A stretch of DNA of 11,973 bases from JACDET01 sp035568375 (GTDB taxonomy: Bacteria; Patescibacteriota; Microgenomatia; Levybacterales; UBA12049): assembly GCA_035568375.1 (NCBI GenBank), contig DATMOG010000062.1, positions 1-11,973 on the forward strand, written 5' to 3'. The number at the start of each line of letters is the position of its first letter. The stretch's first letter is position 1. The position numbers were made by a program, and so were the translations under genes. The notes below the pieces were generated by a model. The model searched no databases. It was not told the DNA's origin and saw only the letters and a list, made by a program, of their open reading frames with translations. Positions 5,572 to 11,973 of the stretch are shown here, one piece after another.

Positions 5572-6621
5572 TTATATTGTCAGCAAGTCTAGCTGCACAA
5601 TTAATGTGCCAGAGTCATCAATATCCACTGTGCGTTTTTTTACTCTATATTGCGCATAACTTATTTGTTCTTCCGGTACATTAACAATCACAAAATCACC
5701 AAGTCCATATGTTGTAATGTCTGTATCTATATCATGCTTAATTGTTATGGCATACAGTGGCAATTGCTCAAGAGCAAGCTTTCTGTCACCCTCATTACTC
5801 AAAACTGTTGTGTCAGACGTAGTAGTATCGGAAAGAACATCCTCAAGTAAAGTATATTCGGCAATAATAGCATCCAATGATTGTCTGTTTACTTCTGGCA
5901 CATCATTATTTATCCCTTGTCCTCTGGCAAAAACTGAGTTGGTCATATTTAAAAGCACCGGAATTTTTACTGCATCTCCTAAAATATTACTGTCATCAAA
6001 AACCACATTGGCACGCAAAGAACCTTTAGTTGGATAATAAATGTTAAGTTTTTTTGTGTAATCAATATCAAAATCAAAACTGTTTTTCAGTTTAAAGTTT
6101 GATAAATCTGAAATAGATTGCTTAATGTCTGCTCTCTTATAATTCTGCGTAACACTCAAACCAGTTGATGCGGTTACACCAACAGTAATACCTAAGTCTC
6201 CATGAGTAAGCAGCTGACTTGTATTTATCAGTGACCAAGGAATTGTGGCAGGATCAACTGCTGTAAAATCAACGCTTGCGCCAGTTCGTCTTTTTTGGAA
6301 AATACCAAAATAATCAATTGCTGCAATTTGTAGCTTATTGTTTCCAGAGGCATCTTTAGTACGCGTGTATTCCGTAACAAGACCAAACCACACCTTGATA
6401 CCTGAATCATTTTCTACCCAGATTTCAGACAATACTGCAGTAAAAAGGTCTTTTGGGTTTGTGCCGTAGGGAATTGCCACCTGTTCATTAATCGTTGCAA
6501 AATCAAGGTTAAATGTAGCGCTTGACCCATTATTTAATTCCTCAACATAATTCACCCACTCAAAAGGTAACTCATACTTATCACCAGTCGCAACATGCTT
6601 TAAAAAAACTGTAAATGTCAT
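5572..6621 (-). CDS. Siphovirus tail hub / tail-associated protein
   Basis: This 349-residue protein begins MTFTVFLKHVATGDKYELPF and continues with beta-rich sequence such as EIWVENDSGIKVWFGLVTEY (about 86-105) and YGLGDFVIVNVPEEQISYAQ (about 307-326). The composition and the closing strand pattern RVKKRTVDIDDSGTLIVQLDLL fit the gp27-like hub domain that forms the tail-tip ring in siphoviruses (Tal/gp44/Gp37-like). It follows the distal tail gene with a 4-base ATGA overlap, which is the expected order. The length covers only the hub: no peptidase or lytic domain is attached, unlike the long Tal proteins of many Gram-positive phages. The job is presumably to close the tail and hold the fibre proteins. 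Confidence 0.7.
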   Translation of the reverse strand: MTFTVFLKHVATGDKYELPFEWVNYVEELNNGSSATFNLDFATINEQVAIPYGTNPKDLFTAVLSEIWVENDSGIKVWFGLVTEYTRTKDASGNNKLQIAAIDYFGIFQKRRTGASVDFTAVDPATIPWSLINTSQLLTHGDLGITVGVTASTGLSVTQNYKRADIKQSISDLSNFKLKNSFDFDIDYTKKLNIYYPTKGSLRANVVFDDSNILGDAVKIPVLLNMTNSVFARGQGINNDVPEVNRQSLDAIIAEYTLLEDVLSDTTTSDTTVLSNEGDRKLALEQLPLYAITIKHDIDTDITTYGLGDFVIVNVPEEQISYAQYRVKKRTVDIDDSGTLIVQLDLLTI

Positions 6622-7451
6622 ATATTTAAAAATGTGTCTCTAAATGAAACTGTACATTTCCCCATTTCACCTGAACCGGCTGTTAAAGTAATAGTAGATA
6701 TGCCAATTGGGATAGTCCAAAAAGTACCTGAAATATACTGCCTAGCATTGTTTCCAGAGGTCTGCAACACTGCTGTACGCTGATAAGTATCAACAATTAA
6801 TGAGTGCGCTGAGTCGGCAAGTGTTTGGGCAACGCTTAAAGTTTTGCCAGTAGTATTATTGGTAATGGTTGGGTTAGTAAGTGTGCCAACAAAAGTGAAA
6901 ATAGGGTATGCAGCATAGTTACCAACGTTATTAATTGTTACAAGAGTTGAATGGCCAGCGCTCATATCAAAAGGAATGGCAAAGGGAACTGCAAAACCGC
7001 CACCATTACTTATAAGAACATCTTGGTTTTTTGGGTTTGACCCCATTAAAAATGGATACTCACCAAGCAAAGTAACTTGTATGAGAGAACTTGTTCCATC
7101 ATCAACAGAAAGATCACCAGTAACTTCAATTGCTTTAATGTCCAATTGCCTACTTGTGCCATCTGATCGAGTCGAGATAAGCGTTTGTATGCCTTGTGAA
7201 TGAACCAAACCAAGAATACCTAAAAAGGCATCTCTTTGCAGTGCCAAGTCAGAAAAACTATTACCGACAATCTTTATTTCAAGTACAAATGAGAAACTGG
7301 CAAAACTTGGTGTAATTAGTTTGTTCCCTTGATACCCACCTCTTTTACTTCTTGTATAGACAGTGGCGGGAAAAGAGCCATTATTAAATGACTGCAATAA
7401 CCATTGTGATGATAATAAGGAGTTACCCCCTAATGTTAAACCAGTAATCAT
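6618..7451 (-). CDS. Distal tail protein (Dit-like)
   Basis: The 277-residue protein has the two-part layout of siphovirus distal tail proteins. An N-terminal belt domain (about 1-140) contains SKRGGYQGNKLITPSFASFSF, LEIKIVGNSFSDLALQRDAF and VTLLGEYPFLMG. A C-terminal beta-sandwich (about 150-277) contains NNVGNYAAYPIFTFVG and LIVDTYQRTAVL, resembling the galectin-like domain of Dit. Dit hexamers join the tail tube to the hub and baseplate. The gene stands between tape measure and hub genes, which is the usual place. Its start is 1 base after the tape measure stop, and its stop overlaps the next start as ATGA. I rate the family as likely from order and pattern. Confidence 0.75.
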   Translation of the reverse strand: MITGLTLGGNSLLSSQWLLQSFNNGSFPATVYTRSKRGGYQGNKLITPSFASFSFVLEIKIVGNSFSDLALQRDAFLGILGLVHSQGIQTLISTRSDGTSRQLDIKAIEVTGDLSVDDGTSSLIQVTLLGEYPFLMGSNPKNQDVLISNGGGFAVPFAIPFDMSAGHSTLVTINNVGNYAAYPIFTFVGTLTNPTITNNTTGKTLSVAQTLADSAHSLIVDTYQRTAVLQTSGNNARQYISGTFWTIPIGISTITLTAGSGEMGKCTVSFRDTFLNI

Positions 7452-7452
7452 A

Positions 7453-9648
7453 TTATCTTGAATTTCTTAAGGCAAACGCTATTTTTTGTCCAAGTAAATT
7501 CATATCTATATCTTGATTGACAGTTGCGTAGATAGTTACTGGTGTATTGTTGTTATTGGTGGTTTGATTGGCAATTTGTGATGGTACGTTTGACTGGCCG
7601 GAAAGCATTGATTTTGACAAAACAAACTCGCCTTCATGCAAAAGCGCGATACCAGTTTTGGGTACATATCCACCTTGGTCAAATTTTGGAATGTCAGGAA
7701 TTTTTATAGCACCAAGACCAATTTTGCTACCTACACCATTGATCCCATGAATGAGTCCATTGATATGATCAATGATTGAATTCACCATATTTTTTATGTC
7801 AGTAATGATTGCATCAACCACCCCATGAACGGTTTTACCAAGATCAGAGAAAAACTTACCTACTGCATCAAAAACAATTTTCCCTACCTCTTGTACTTGC
7901 TTCCAATGAGTGACAAGAAAAACGCCAGTGGCAATAAGCGCAATAATTGCCAAAATGACTAAACCAATAGGTGATGTTAAGAGAAAAATTGCAGCGTTCA
8001 AAGCCCATGTAGCAATTGTCAGGACACCCGTTACTATTGCGCCTGCTGCCATTGCGGCAGTGTGAAGTACAAACGCTGCTGTCGCAATACCAAGCTGTAC
8101 TATTTTCACTATGATTGCTGCAATTGCTTTCCATTCCTCAATGATAAACTTGGCAACTGCTACTGCGTTTTTTATTCCTACTTGTAACTCGTAAGCAATG
8201 AAAGCAGGCAAGACGACTGTTGCAATAATTCCGGCAATAATTTCAAGTACCACTCTATTTTTTTCTATCCAATTCACTGTATTCATTACCGCTGGCGCAA
8301 GATTATTAGACATGAAATTTGCCACTCTCGTTACATTTGGCAACAATTCATTGCCGAACTTGATTGCCAGCGTTTGTACAACTGTACCTAGCTTTTCAAA
8401 AGCAAAATTTGCATCATCTGTTGTTTTTTTCCAAGCATTTTGAAAATCTCCACCTGTTTTCGTAATCTGTTTCAATCTGTCATTAAATTGGTCAGTATGC
8501 CCAATAAGCGTAAGCATAGTTGAGCCTTGCCTGCCACCACCAAACGCGTCAAGAAGTAGTTGGGTCTTTTGAGTTGCGTCTAATGCGCCACCTGCATATG
8601 CAACCATTGTGCTATTCGCTTTACCAAGTTTCGCCTCATACCCACTAAGCGTTGCCTGTGCAGCTTCCAGTGCATGTGCATGCTTTTCTGTAGCCAGTGC
8701 ACCTTTTACATGCGTATCATTGAGTATTTGTATTTGTTCTTTTGCTAATTTCACTTTTTCTGTAACAGCTGCCACTTGATCTGCTGACATTTTTGTACCC
8801 TTAACAAAAGAGGTTGTTGCAGGCTCTACCGCATTAAGATGTGATTTTATATCTTCAAGAGCAGTGGATAAACCGCCAGAACTTCGCATGTCATCTGCCA
8901 GTTGCCTATGCGAAATACCAATAGCAGCAAGTGCTTTTGATGCTTTAGTAGTAGGGTCTTCCATCATGGCAAATGCCATTTTCAATCTTGTTGCTGCTTC
9001 TTCTGCTGGCACTCCGTTATTTGTCATGGTAGCAATTGAAGCACCCAAGCCCTGCATTGAAATACCAAGAGCCTGTGCAGTTGGTATAATTCCCGTACTC
9101 ATTGCGCCCACTAAATCACCCATTTTCATTTTTCCTGCACCCACTGTCGCATTAAGAAGTCCCATTGCGTCAGTGGCATTGTTCACCCCTTTAATATTGG
9201 AGTTCATAATTGTGGTTAAAACGTTTGCGGTTTGTCCGAGGTCTGCATGTCCTACTTTTGCACCTTCTGCTGCTAATTTCAAAATATCAAGTGCTTTTGC
9301 GCCTCTATATCCTGCTGATTCAATATAAAACAAACCATCTGCAAGCGTTTTTGGTGCGGTTGCTGTTTCCCCAGCCAAATTGAGAATGGCTTTACTCATA
9401 GTTTCTACTTCTTTTGATGAAGCACCAGCCTGTGTTTGTACAAGGGTCATTGATGACTGAAAGTCAGAAGCCATTTTGATACTGTATGCAGATGCACCTA
9501 CAACAGCAACACCCATACCAATCATTGCCCCAGTTACAATGTCAGCTCCAGGTTTTACTTTATCAAGAGAGCTTCTAAGGTTGCCAATTGTGGCACTGGC
9601 CTCATCTCTTGCTCGTAAAATGATTTCTAATATTGCTGAATTATCCAT
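7453..9648 (-). CDS. Phage tail tape measure protein (TP901 type)
   Basis: This 731-residue protein shows the TP901-type core at about 55-265: IKMASDFQSSMTLVQTQAG, FYIESAGYRGAKALDILKLA, LGQTANVLTTIMNSN and MSTGIIPTAQALGISMQGLG. A helical, coiled-coil-prone part follows (about 290-350). Then come several hydrophobic stretches (about 465-590), including LLTSPIGLVILAIIALIATG, usual for tape measure proteins that insert in the host membrane during DNA entry. The end carries FDQGGYVPKTGIALLHEGEFVLSKSML, a typical C-terminal signature of the family. The protein fills the tail lumen and sets its length; at about 0.15 nm per residue it would give a tail near 110 nm, which is a rule-of-thumb estimate. 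In-frame stops close upstream support the ATG at 9648. No lytic domain is evident. Confidence 0.93.
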   Translation of the reverse strand: MDNSAILEIILRARDEASATIGNLRSSLDKVKPGADIVTGAMIGMGVAVVGASAYSIKMASDFQSSMTLVQTQAGASSKEVETMSKAILNLAGETATAPKTLADGLFYIESAGYRGAKALDILKLAAEGAKVGHADLGQTANVLTTIMNSNIKGVNNATDAMGLLNATVGAGKMKMGDLVGAMSTGIIPTAQALGISMQGLGASIATMTNNGVPAEEAATRLKMAFAMMEDPTTKASKALAAIGISHRQLADDMRSSGGLSTALEDIKSHLNAVEPATTSFVKGTKMSADQVAAVTEKVKLAKEQIQILNDTHVKGALATEKHAHALEAAQATLSGYEAKLGKANSTMVAYAGGALDATQKTQLLLDAFGGGRQGSTMLTLIGHTDQFNDRLKQITKTGGDFQNAWKKTTDDANFAFEKLGTVVQTLAIKFGNELLPNVTRVANFMSNNLAPAVMNTVNWIEKNRVVLEIIAGIIATVVLPAFIAYELQVGIKNAVAVAKFIIEEWKAIAAIIVKIVQLGIATAAFVLHTAAMAAGAIVTGVLTIATWALNAAIFLLTSPIGLVILAIIALIATGVFLVTHWKQVQEVGKIVFDAVGKFFSDLGKTVHGVVDAIITDIKNMVNSIIDHINGLIHGINGVGSKIGLGAIKIPDIPKFDQGGYVPKTGIALLHEGEFVLSKSMLSGQSNVPSQIANQTTNNNNTPVTIYATVNQDIDMNLLGQKIAFALRNSR

Positions 9649-9742
9649 ATGTTTCTTTTCGGAACTTTGCTACTAAATTATATGTAGTTACCAGCTCATT
9701 CTTATATAAAAAGTGAAACTTTGCAGATGTGTTTTCAATCTA
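9649..9742 (-). other. Gap between chaperone and tape measure genes
   Basis: These 94 bases hold no convincing gene. The minus strand has a TATAAT hexamer (at about 9677-9682) without a good -35 partner, and AACTTTGC occurs twice on the plus strand (9663-9670 and 9717-9724). It is the longest gap in the otherwise tight tail cluster. A weak extra promoter for the tape measure gene is possible but unsupported. Confidence 0.35.
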
Positions 9743-10311
9743 TTACTTCTTTTGATTAGTATTTTTCTGAAGCGCTACTTCTGCGTTATTTTTTGCAGTT
9801 AGATATGCAAGATAGATATTAATAAACCATGCGGGTTGAACATCAAATCCTCCTGCTGTATATAATATTCCTAATTGGTGACATATATGAACAGCCTCTA
9901 AATCCTTGTCTCCTTTAAGCTGTGTGTTGTGGTAATACGCCTTAAAAACCGTTGTGGTAATGTAGTCTATTTTTTTTTACTAAAGGCTTGTACTGCGTGG
10001 CTGGAAATTTCATCTATTTCCGCTTTTACCTCCATGCAGTCCTCTGGAGGTAAAGGTAAATAGTCTTCTGTAGTATCAACAATGTTACCATCTTTATCCT
10101 CAATTTTTTTTATAAGATAGCGCATAAGTTTTTCTTCAACTTCAAAAGAAAGATTTGCGGGAAAAGGCGAGACTTCTTGTACTTCATCCTTTGGATCAAT
10201 TGTAATATTTGCAGTAAATCCCTTTTGGATCTCAATAAATCTGGGGTAAGAAATCCAGGGTCTTAGGTATACTTTATAATTATTTTGTGTTGTAACAATT
10301 TTATCTTCCAT
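9743..10311 (-). CDS. Tail assembly chaperone, long form made by -1 frameshift (gpGT-like)
   Basis: Reading complement(join(9743..9970,9970..10311)) gives a 189-residue fusion: 114 residues of the short chaperone plus 75 more in the -1 frame. The added part starts IDYITTTVFKAYYHNTQLKG and ends ALQKNTNQKK, with a composition like a real protein (YTAGGFDVQPAWFINIYLAY). It contains no ATG, GTG or TTG codon at all, so it cannot be started on its own by a usual codon. The zero-frame gene ends in AAA AAA AAA TAG, and slipping back one base on A AAA AAA enters the new frame. Siphoviruses make a short and a long chaperone this way just before the tape measure gene; the long form is thought to bring tape measure and tube proteins together. 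The frameshift is inferred, not measured. Confidence 0.85.
9926..9961 (-). repeat. 11-base direct repeat in the chaperone extension
   Basis: The minus strand has ATTACCACAAC at 9951-9961 and again at 9926-9936, 25 bases apart. Both copies lie within the first 45 bases after the slippery run, in the coding part of the -1 extension. They encode different residues because the spacing is not a multiple of three. Significance unknown. Confidence 0.5.
9967..10311 (-). CDS. Tail assembly chaperone, short form (gpG-like)
   Basis: The 114-residue product is mostly hydrophilic. It begins MEDKIVTTQNNYKVYLRPWI, has a helical part with VEEKLMRYLIKKIEDKDG (about 57-74), and ends FSKKK at a poly-A run. I do not recognise a firm family motif. 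The call comes from place and structure: between the tail tube and tape measure genes, about 110 residues long, and ending at a slippery sequence followed by an open -1 frame without start codons. Short chaperones of this class coat the tape measure protein during tail assembly and are absent from the virion. The ATG lies 1 base after the tube gene stop with no clear ribosome site, so coupled translation is likely. Confidence 0.8.
   Translation of the reverse strand: MEDKIVTTQNNYKVYLRPWISYPRFIEIQKGFTANITIDPKDEVQEVSPFPANLSFEVEEKLMRYLIKKIEDKDGNIVDTTEDYLPLPPEDCMEVKAEIDEISSHAVQAFSKKK
9970..9976 (-). promoter_or_regulatory. Slippery heptamer A AAA AAA for -1 frameshift
   Basis: The minus strand carries nine A in a row (9970-9978), read in the zero frame as AAA AAA AAA, followed at once by TAG. 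The last heptamer lets both ribosomal tRNAs re-pair after a one-base slip. No strong stem-loop follows; only a 6-base AU-rich pair (TTTAAG at 9941-9946 with CTTAAA at 9914-9919) is visible, rather far downstream. Confidence 0.8.
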
Positions 10312-10312
10312 A

Positions 10313-11260
10313 TTAATAAGCTGCTAGTAAATTTGTCAGCGTTATACCAATAAGTTTGCTTGTTACAGTATCATAAATGCCTTCAAATGAAACTGATAAT
10401 AAATTGTGATTATCAGTAATTTTAGACTCAGCTGCAGTATAAAATGCTTTTGGAACTAAAACATCAAATACATAGTTTGCCGCATTTCCAATTGCGCCAC
10501 CTGTCGCAATAAGCTCAATTGACTCATTCGTGAGTACAAGATAATTAGTAAGTCTTGTAAGTGCTGTATTATCTAAATAAAGATCAAATTTTCCACTTAC
10601 AGTTGATCCGCCTTCAATGGCATTGAAAGATGGTTCGTTACTCCCAAGTGCATATACCATATTAATACCGCTTTTGTATTCAAGTTCAAAACTTTCAACT
10701 TCTGCCAGCACGGAGCCGCCAATTTTAACTTGCAACTGTGCAAAATTAAATGCCGGAACTGTGGTAAATGCGCCTGTAATTTCTGAAGAAGAGGCTTGTG
10801 TTTTAGCCATAATATTTGGTGTAAACTCAAGCATTTCACCAACTTTACCTGCAAGCTTAAATCCAGTAATAAAACACCCAGCAAAACGTCTTGTATTAAC
10901 ATCAATTGCTTGTTCAATCGTATATGATGGTTTTGTCGCAGCTTCTGTAAATACATGGTCATAAACAACAGATTCACCGGAATGTGTTGCTGGGGTATCA
11001 AGCCCAAGCGCTGAAAGAAGAAAATGACCAATGTAATCCGCGAAAGCATCCATTGTAAAATCACCCTCATATGCGACTTTACCTTTAATTGCAGTATAGT
11101 TTTTCTGCAGCTGGCCTTTAATTGCAGGTATTACCTGTACATTCTCTTTTATAAGAATACCGCCAGTTGGTCGAACTGCTACGGATTTATTTGGGGTAAC
11201 AGCTGTACCCCATGTGGTTTCTTTTGCAAATGATATTTGTGAAAGTATTCCTGCGTTCAT
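10313..11260 (-). CDS. Major tail tube protein
   Basis: The 315-residue protein opens with SQISFAKETTWGTAVTPNKS, which matches the start of a common siphovirus tail tube family (KETxWGTAVTP). Later parts are beta-rich: VAYEGDFTMDAFADYIGHFL (about 62-81), FAGCFITGFKLAGKVGEMLE (about 125-144) and VSGKFDLYLDNTALTRLTNY (about 222-241). Tube proteins stack as hexamer rings around the tape measure. The gene sits between the terminator-like gene and the chaperone, the expected order. Its ATG overlaps the stop of the 60-codon gene by 4 bases (ATGA). No C-terminal Ig-like domain is obvious. No sheath gene follows, which agrees with a non-contractile tail. Confidence 0.86.
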   Translation of the reverse strand: MNAGILSQISFAKETTWGTAVTPNKSVAVRPTGGILIKENVQVIPAIKGQLQKNYTAIKGKVAYEGDFTMDAFADYIGHFLLSALGLDTPATHSGESVVYDHVFTEAATKPSYTIEQAIDVNTRRFAGCFITGFKLAGKVGEMLEFTPNIMAKTQASSSEITGAFTTVPAFNFAQLQVKIGGSVLAEVESFELEYKSGINMVYALGSNEPSFNAIEGGSTVSGKFDLYLDNTALTRLTNYLVLTNESIELIATGGAIGNAANYVFDVLVPKAFYTAAESKITDNHNLLSVSFEGIYDTVTSKLIGITLTNLLAAY

Positions 11261-11439
11261 GATTTAATTATTTTTTTATTTTCTTGCTTTTCAATTTCTT
11301 CCTCAGTTGCACTTGTTACTTCCTGAAAATCTGGATGGTTAATAGGTGTATTTGATTCAACAATCTCACCTTTTTTAGCTGTAATACCCAGCTTTGGTAA
11401 ATTGACTTCATGGTCTCCGAGATATTTATATTTCTTCAT
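11257..11439 (-). CDS. Small phage protein, unknown function
   Basis: The 60-residue product starts MKKYKYLGDHEVNLPKLGIT, followed by AKKGEIVESNTPINHPDF, and ends in a charged, helical tail (about 43-60). The first 40 residues resemble the small one-domain proteins with a 'KYxG...LPxLGxTxxKGE' pattern that I recall from phage structural clusters, where their role is mostly unknown. It lies between the terminator-like gene and the tube gene and shares 4 bases with the latter, so it is probably needed in head-tail joining or tail assembly, as an inference from place. The ATG at 11439 has no Shine-Dalgarno site; the 15-base motif at 11449-11463 stands just upstream. Confidence 0.65.
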   Translation of the reverse strand: MKKYKYLGDHEVNLPKLGITAKKGEIVESNTPINHPDFQEVTSATEEEIEKQENKKIIKS

Positions 11440-11448
11440 ATCGCAACT

Positions 11449-11463
11449 TATTATATTGAGGTA
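11449..11463 (-). repeat. 15-base motif upstream of the 60-codon gene, copy 2
   Basis: The minus strand reads TACCTCAATATAATA, 9 bases before the ATG at 11439. It matches the copy at 2805-2819 in 14 of 15 bases and includes a perfect TATAAT. No -35 box is seen at the usual distance. A promoter giving a very short leader is one reading; chance is another. Confidence 0.4.
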
Positions 11464-11491
11464 TTTGTATATGCTTATACATTTTTAAAAC

Positions 11492-11908
11492 CTACCTAAC
11501 AACTCTTGCGCGTGAGGCAACAATGATCTCAAGTAATCGCACTTCTGTTTCTTTAACTACGTTTTTCCAGATTCCACTTGTTGGAATAGACCAATCACAA
11601 ACACCACCCAATGTAATGTCATGCTCAAGCGCTGCAATAACATCATCTGCAACCGATTCCAATACATCTTCATAATCTTTGTCGTTTTTCTCGTCTGTTC
11701 GAAAATAGAGTCTTACAAAATGTTGATAGGTTTTAAGGTTTGCTGTGGTGTCATGGAGTTCAGCAATGTGTTCTTTTGCGGAAACACATGCCGCTGGAAA
11801 ATCAGCAAGTTCTTTTTCTTCTTTTGGATAGACAACTTTCACACTGCCAACAGTCTGTAAAATTGCGACAATTGCGTCTTTCACTGGTTTATATGCTAGA
11901 GTACTCAT
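11492..11908 (-). CDS. Tail terminator / tail completion-like protein
   Basis: The 138-residue protein has an alpha/beta pattern: an N-terminal helix (AYKPVKDAIVAILQTVGSV, about 5-23), strands with VKVVYPKEEKELADFPAACV, a middle strand YQHFVRLYFRTDEKND, a helix YEDVLESVADDVIAALEHD, and a final strand LLEIIVASRARV. This order and length fit the gpU/HK97-gp10-neighbour type of tail terminators, which cap the tube and bind the head. The place directly before the tube gene cluster supports it. I see no single decisive motif. Its ATG overlaps the preceding stop as ATGA, and AAAGGA stands 11 bases upstream as a loose ribosome site. A 52-base gap follows it, without a gene. Confidence 0.66.
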   Translation of the reverse strand: MSTLAYKPVKDAIVAILQTVGSVKVVYPKEEKELADFPAACVSAKEHIAELHDTTANLKTYQHFVRLYFRTDEKNDKDYEDVLESVADDVIAALEHDITLGGVCDWSIPTSGIWKNVVKETEVRLLEIIVASRARVVR

Positions 11909-11973
11909 AGCTCACTTGTTCCTTTCGTTGCTAAATGGCTGACTATTTTTCTTAAAGCTTCTTGCAGGTTATC
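11905..11973 (-). CDS. C-terminal end of a neck or tail-completion gene (partial)
   Basis: The last 22 codons of a gene enter from the right edge: DNLQEALRKIVSHLATKGTSEL and a TGA stop. The stop overlaps the next start as ATGA, the same coupling seen elsewhere in this cluster. An amphipathic helix is visible, nothing more. By gene order it could be an HK97-gp10-like or another head-tail joining protein; that is inference from place alone. Confidence 0.6.
   Translation of the reverse strand, partial: DNLQEALRKIVSHLATKGTSEL

Noticed and set aside
9649..9742. A short gene in the gap before the tape measure gene
   Set aside because: The only ATG in this gap reads three codons and stops, and in-frame stops block an earlier tape measure start.
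11450..11478. TATAAT upstream of the 60-codon gene as a firm promoter
   Set aside because: No -35 hexamer or extended -10 TG is present at suitable spacing, so it is listed only as a shared motif.
1..11973. CRISPR arrays, tRNA genes, insertion sequences or an alternative genetic code
   Set aside because: No spaced repeats, cloverleaf-like sequence or transposase was seen. TGA, TAA and TAG all end genes whose neighbours begin at once, which fits the standard code.

Overview
The window is low in GC and every gene I can support lies on the minus strand, so it reads from right to left. It joins a siphovirus tail and lysis module (about 1561-11973) to a copper-responsive operon (1-1552). I think the host is a small-genome, low-GC bacterium, possibly Patescibacteria, because CsoR, a membrane cupredoxin, a DUF3105 protein and CopA occur together. 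That is inference: no rRNA, tRNA or host marker is present. TAA, TAG and TGA all end genes, so the standard code fits.

In transcription order the phage part holds: the last 22 codons of a neck or tail-completion gene (11905-11973); a tail-terminator-like gene (11492-11908); a small unknown gene (11257-11439); the tail tube protein (10313-11260); a tail assembly chaperone (9967-10311) whose -1 frame continuation (9743-9970) has no start codon and is reached through a run of nine A; the tape measure protein (7453-9648); a distal tail protein (6618-7451); a tail hub protein (5572-6621); a small structural protein (5334-5567); a receptor-binding or baseplate protein (4421-5284); and a glycine-rich adhesin-like protein (3209-4408). 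A lysis-like set follows: a membrane/coiled-coil protein (2831-3193), a C39-like cysteine peptidase (1772-2800) and a holin-like two-helix protein (1561-1767). This is the classical long non-contractile tail order, with genes overlapping or 1-15 bases apart. No sheath, integrase, capsid or terminase gene is in view.

Only 57 bases separate the holin-like gene from csoR, and they hold a good promoter whose -10 box sits in a palindromic operator. The operon is csoR, a 42-residue Met-rich membrane peptide, a membrane-anchored cupredoxin, a DUF3105 protein and the start of a CopA-type copper ATPase that runs off the left edge. CsoR should release the promoter when Cu(I) rises, giving export by CopA and periplasmic or extracytoplasmic copper handling by the anchored proteins.

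The main open points are whether the copper operon is phage cargo or flanking host DNA, the frameshifted chaperone, and the unusual C39-type candidate lysin.
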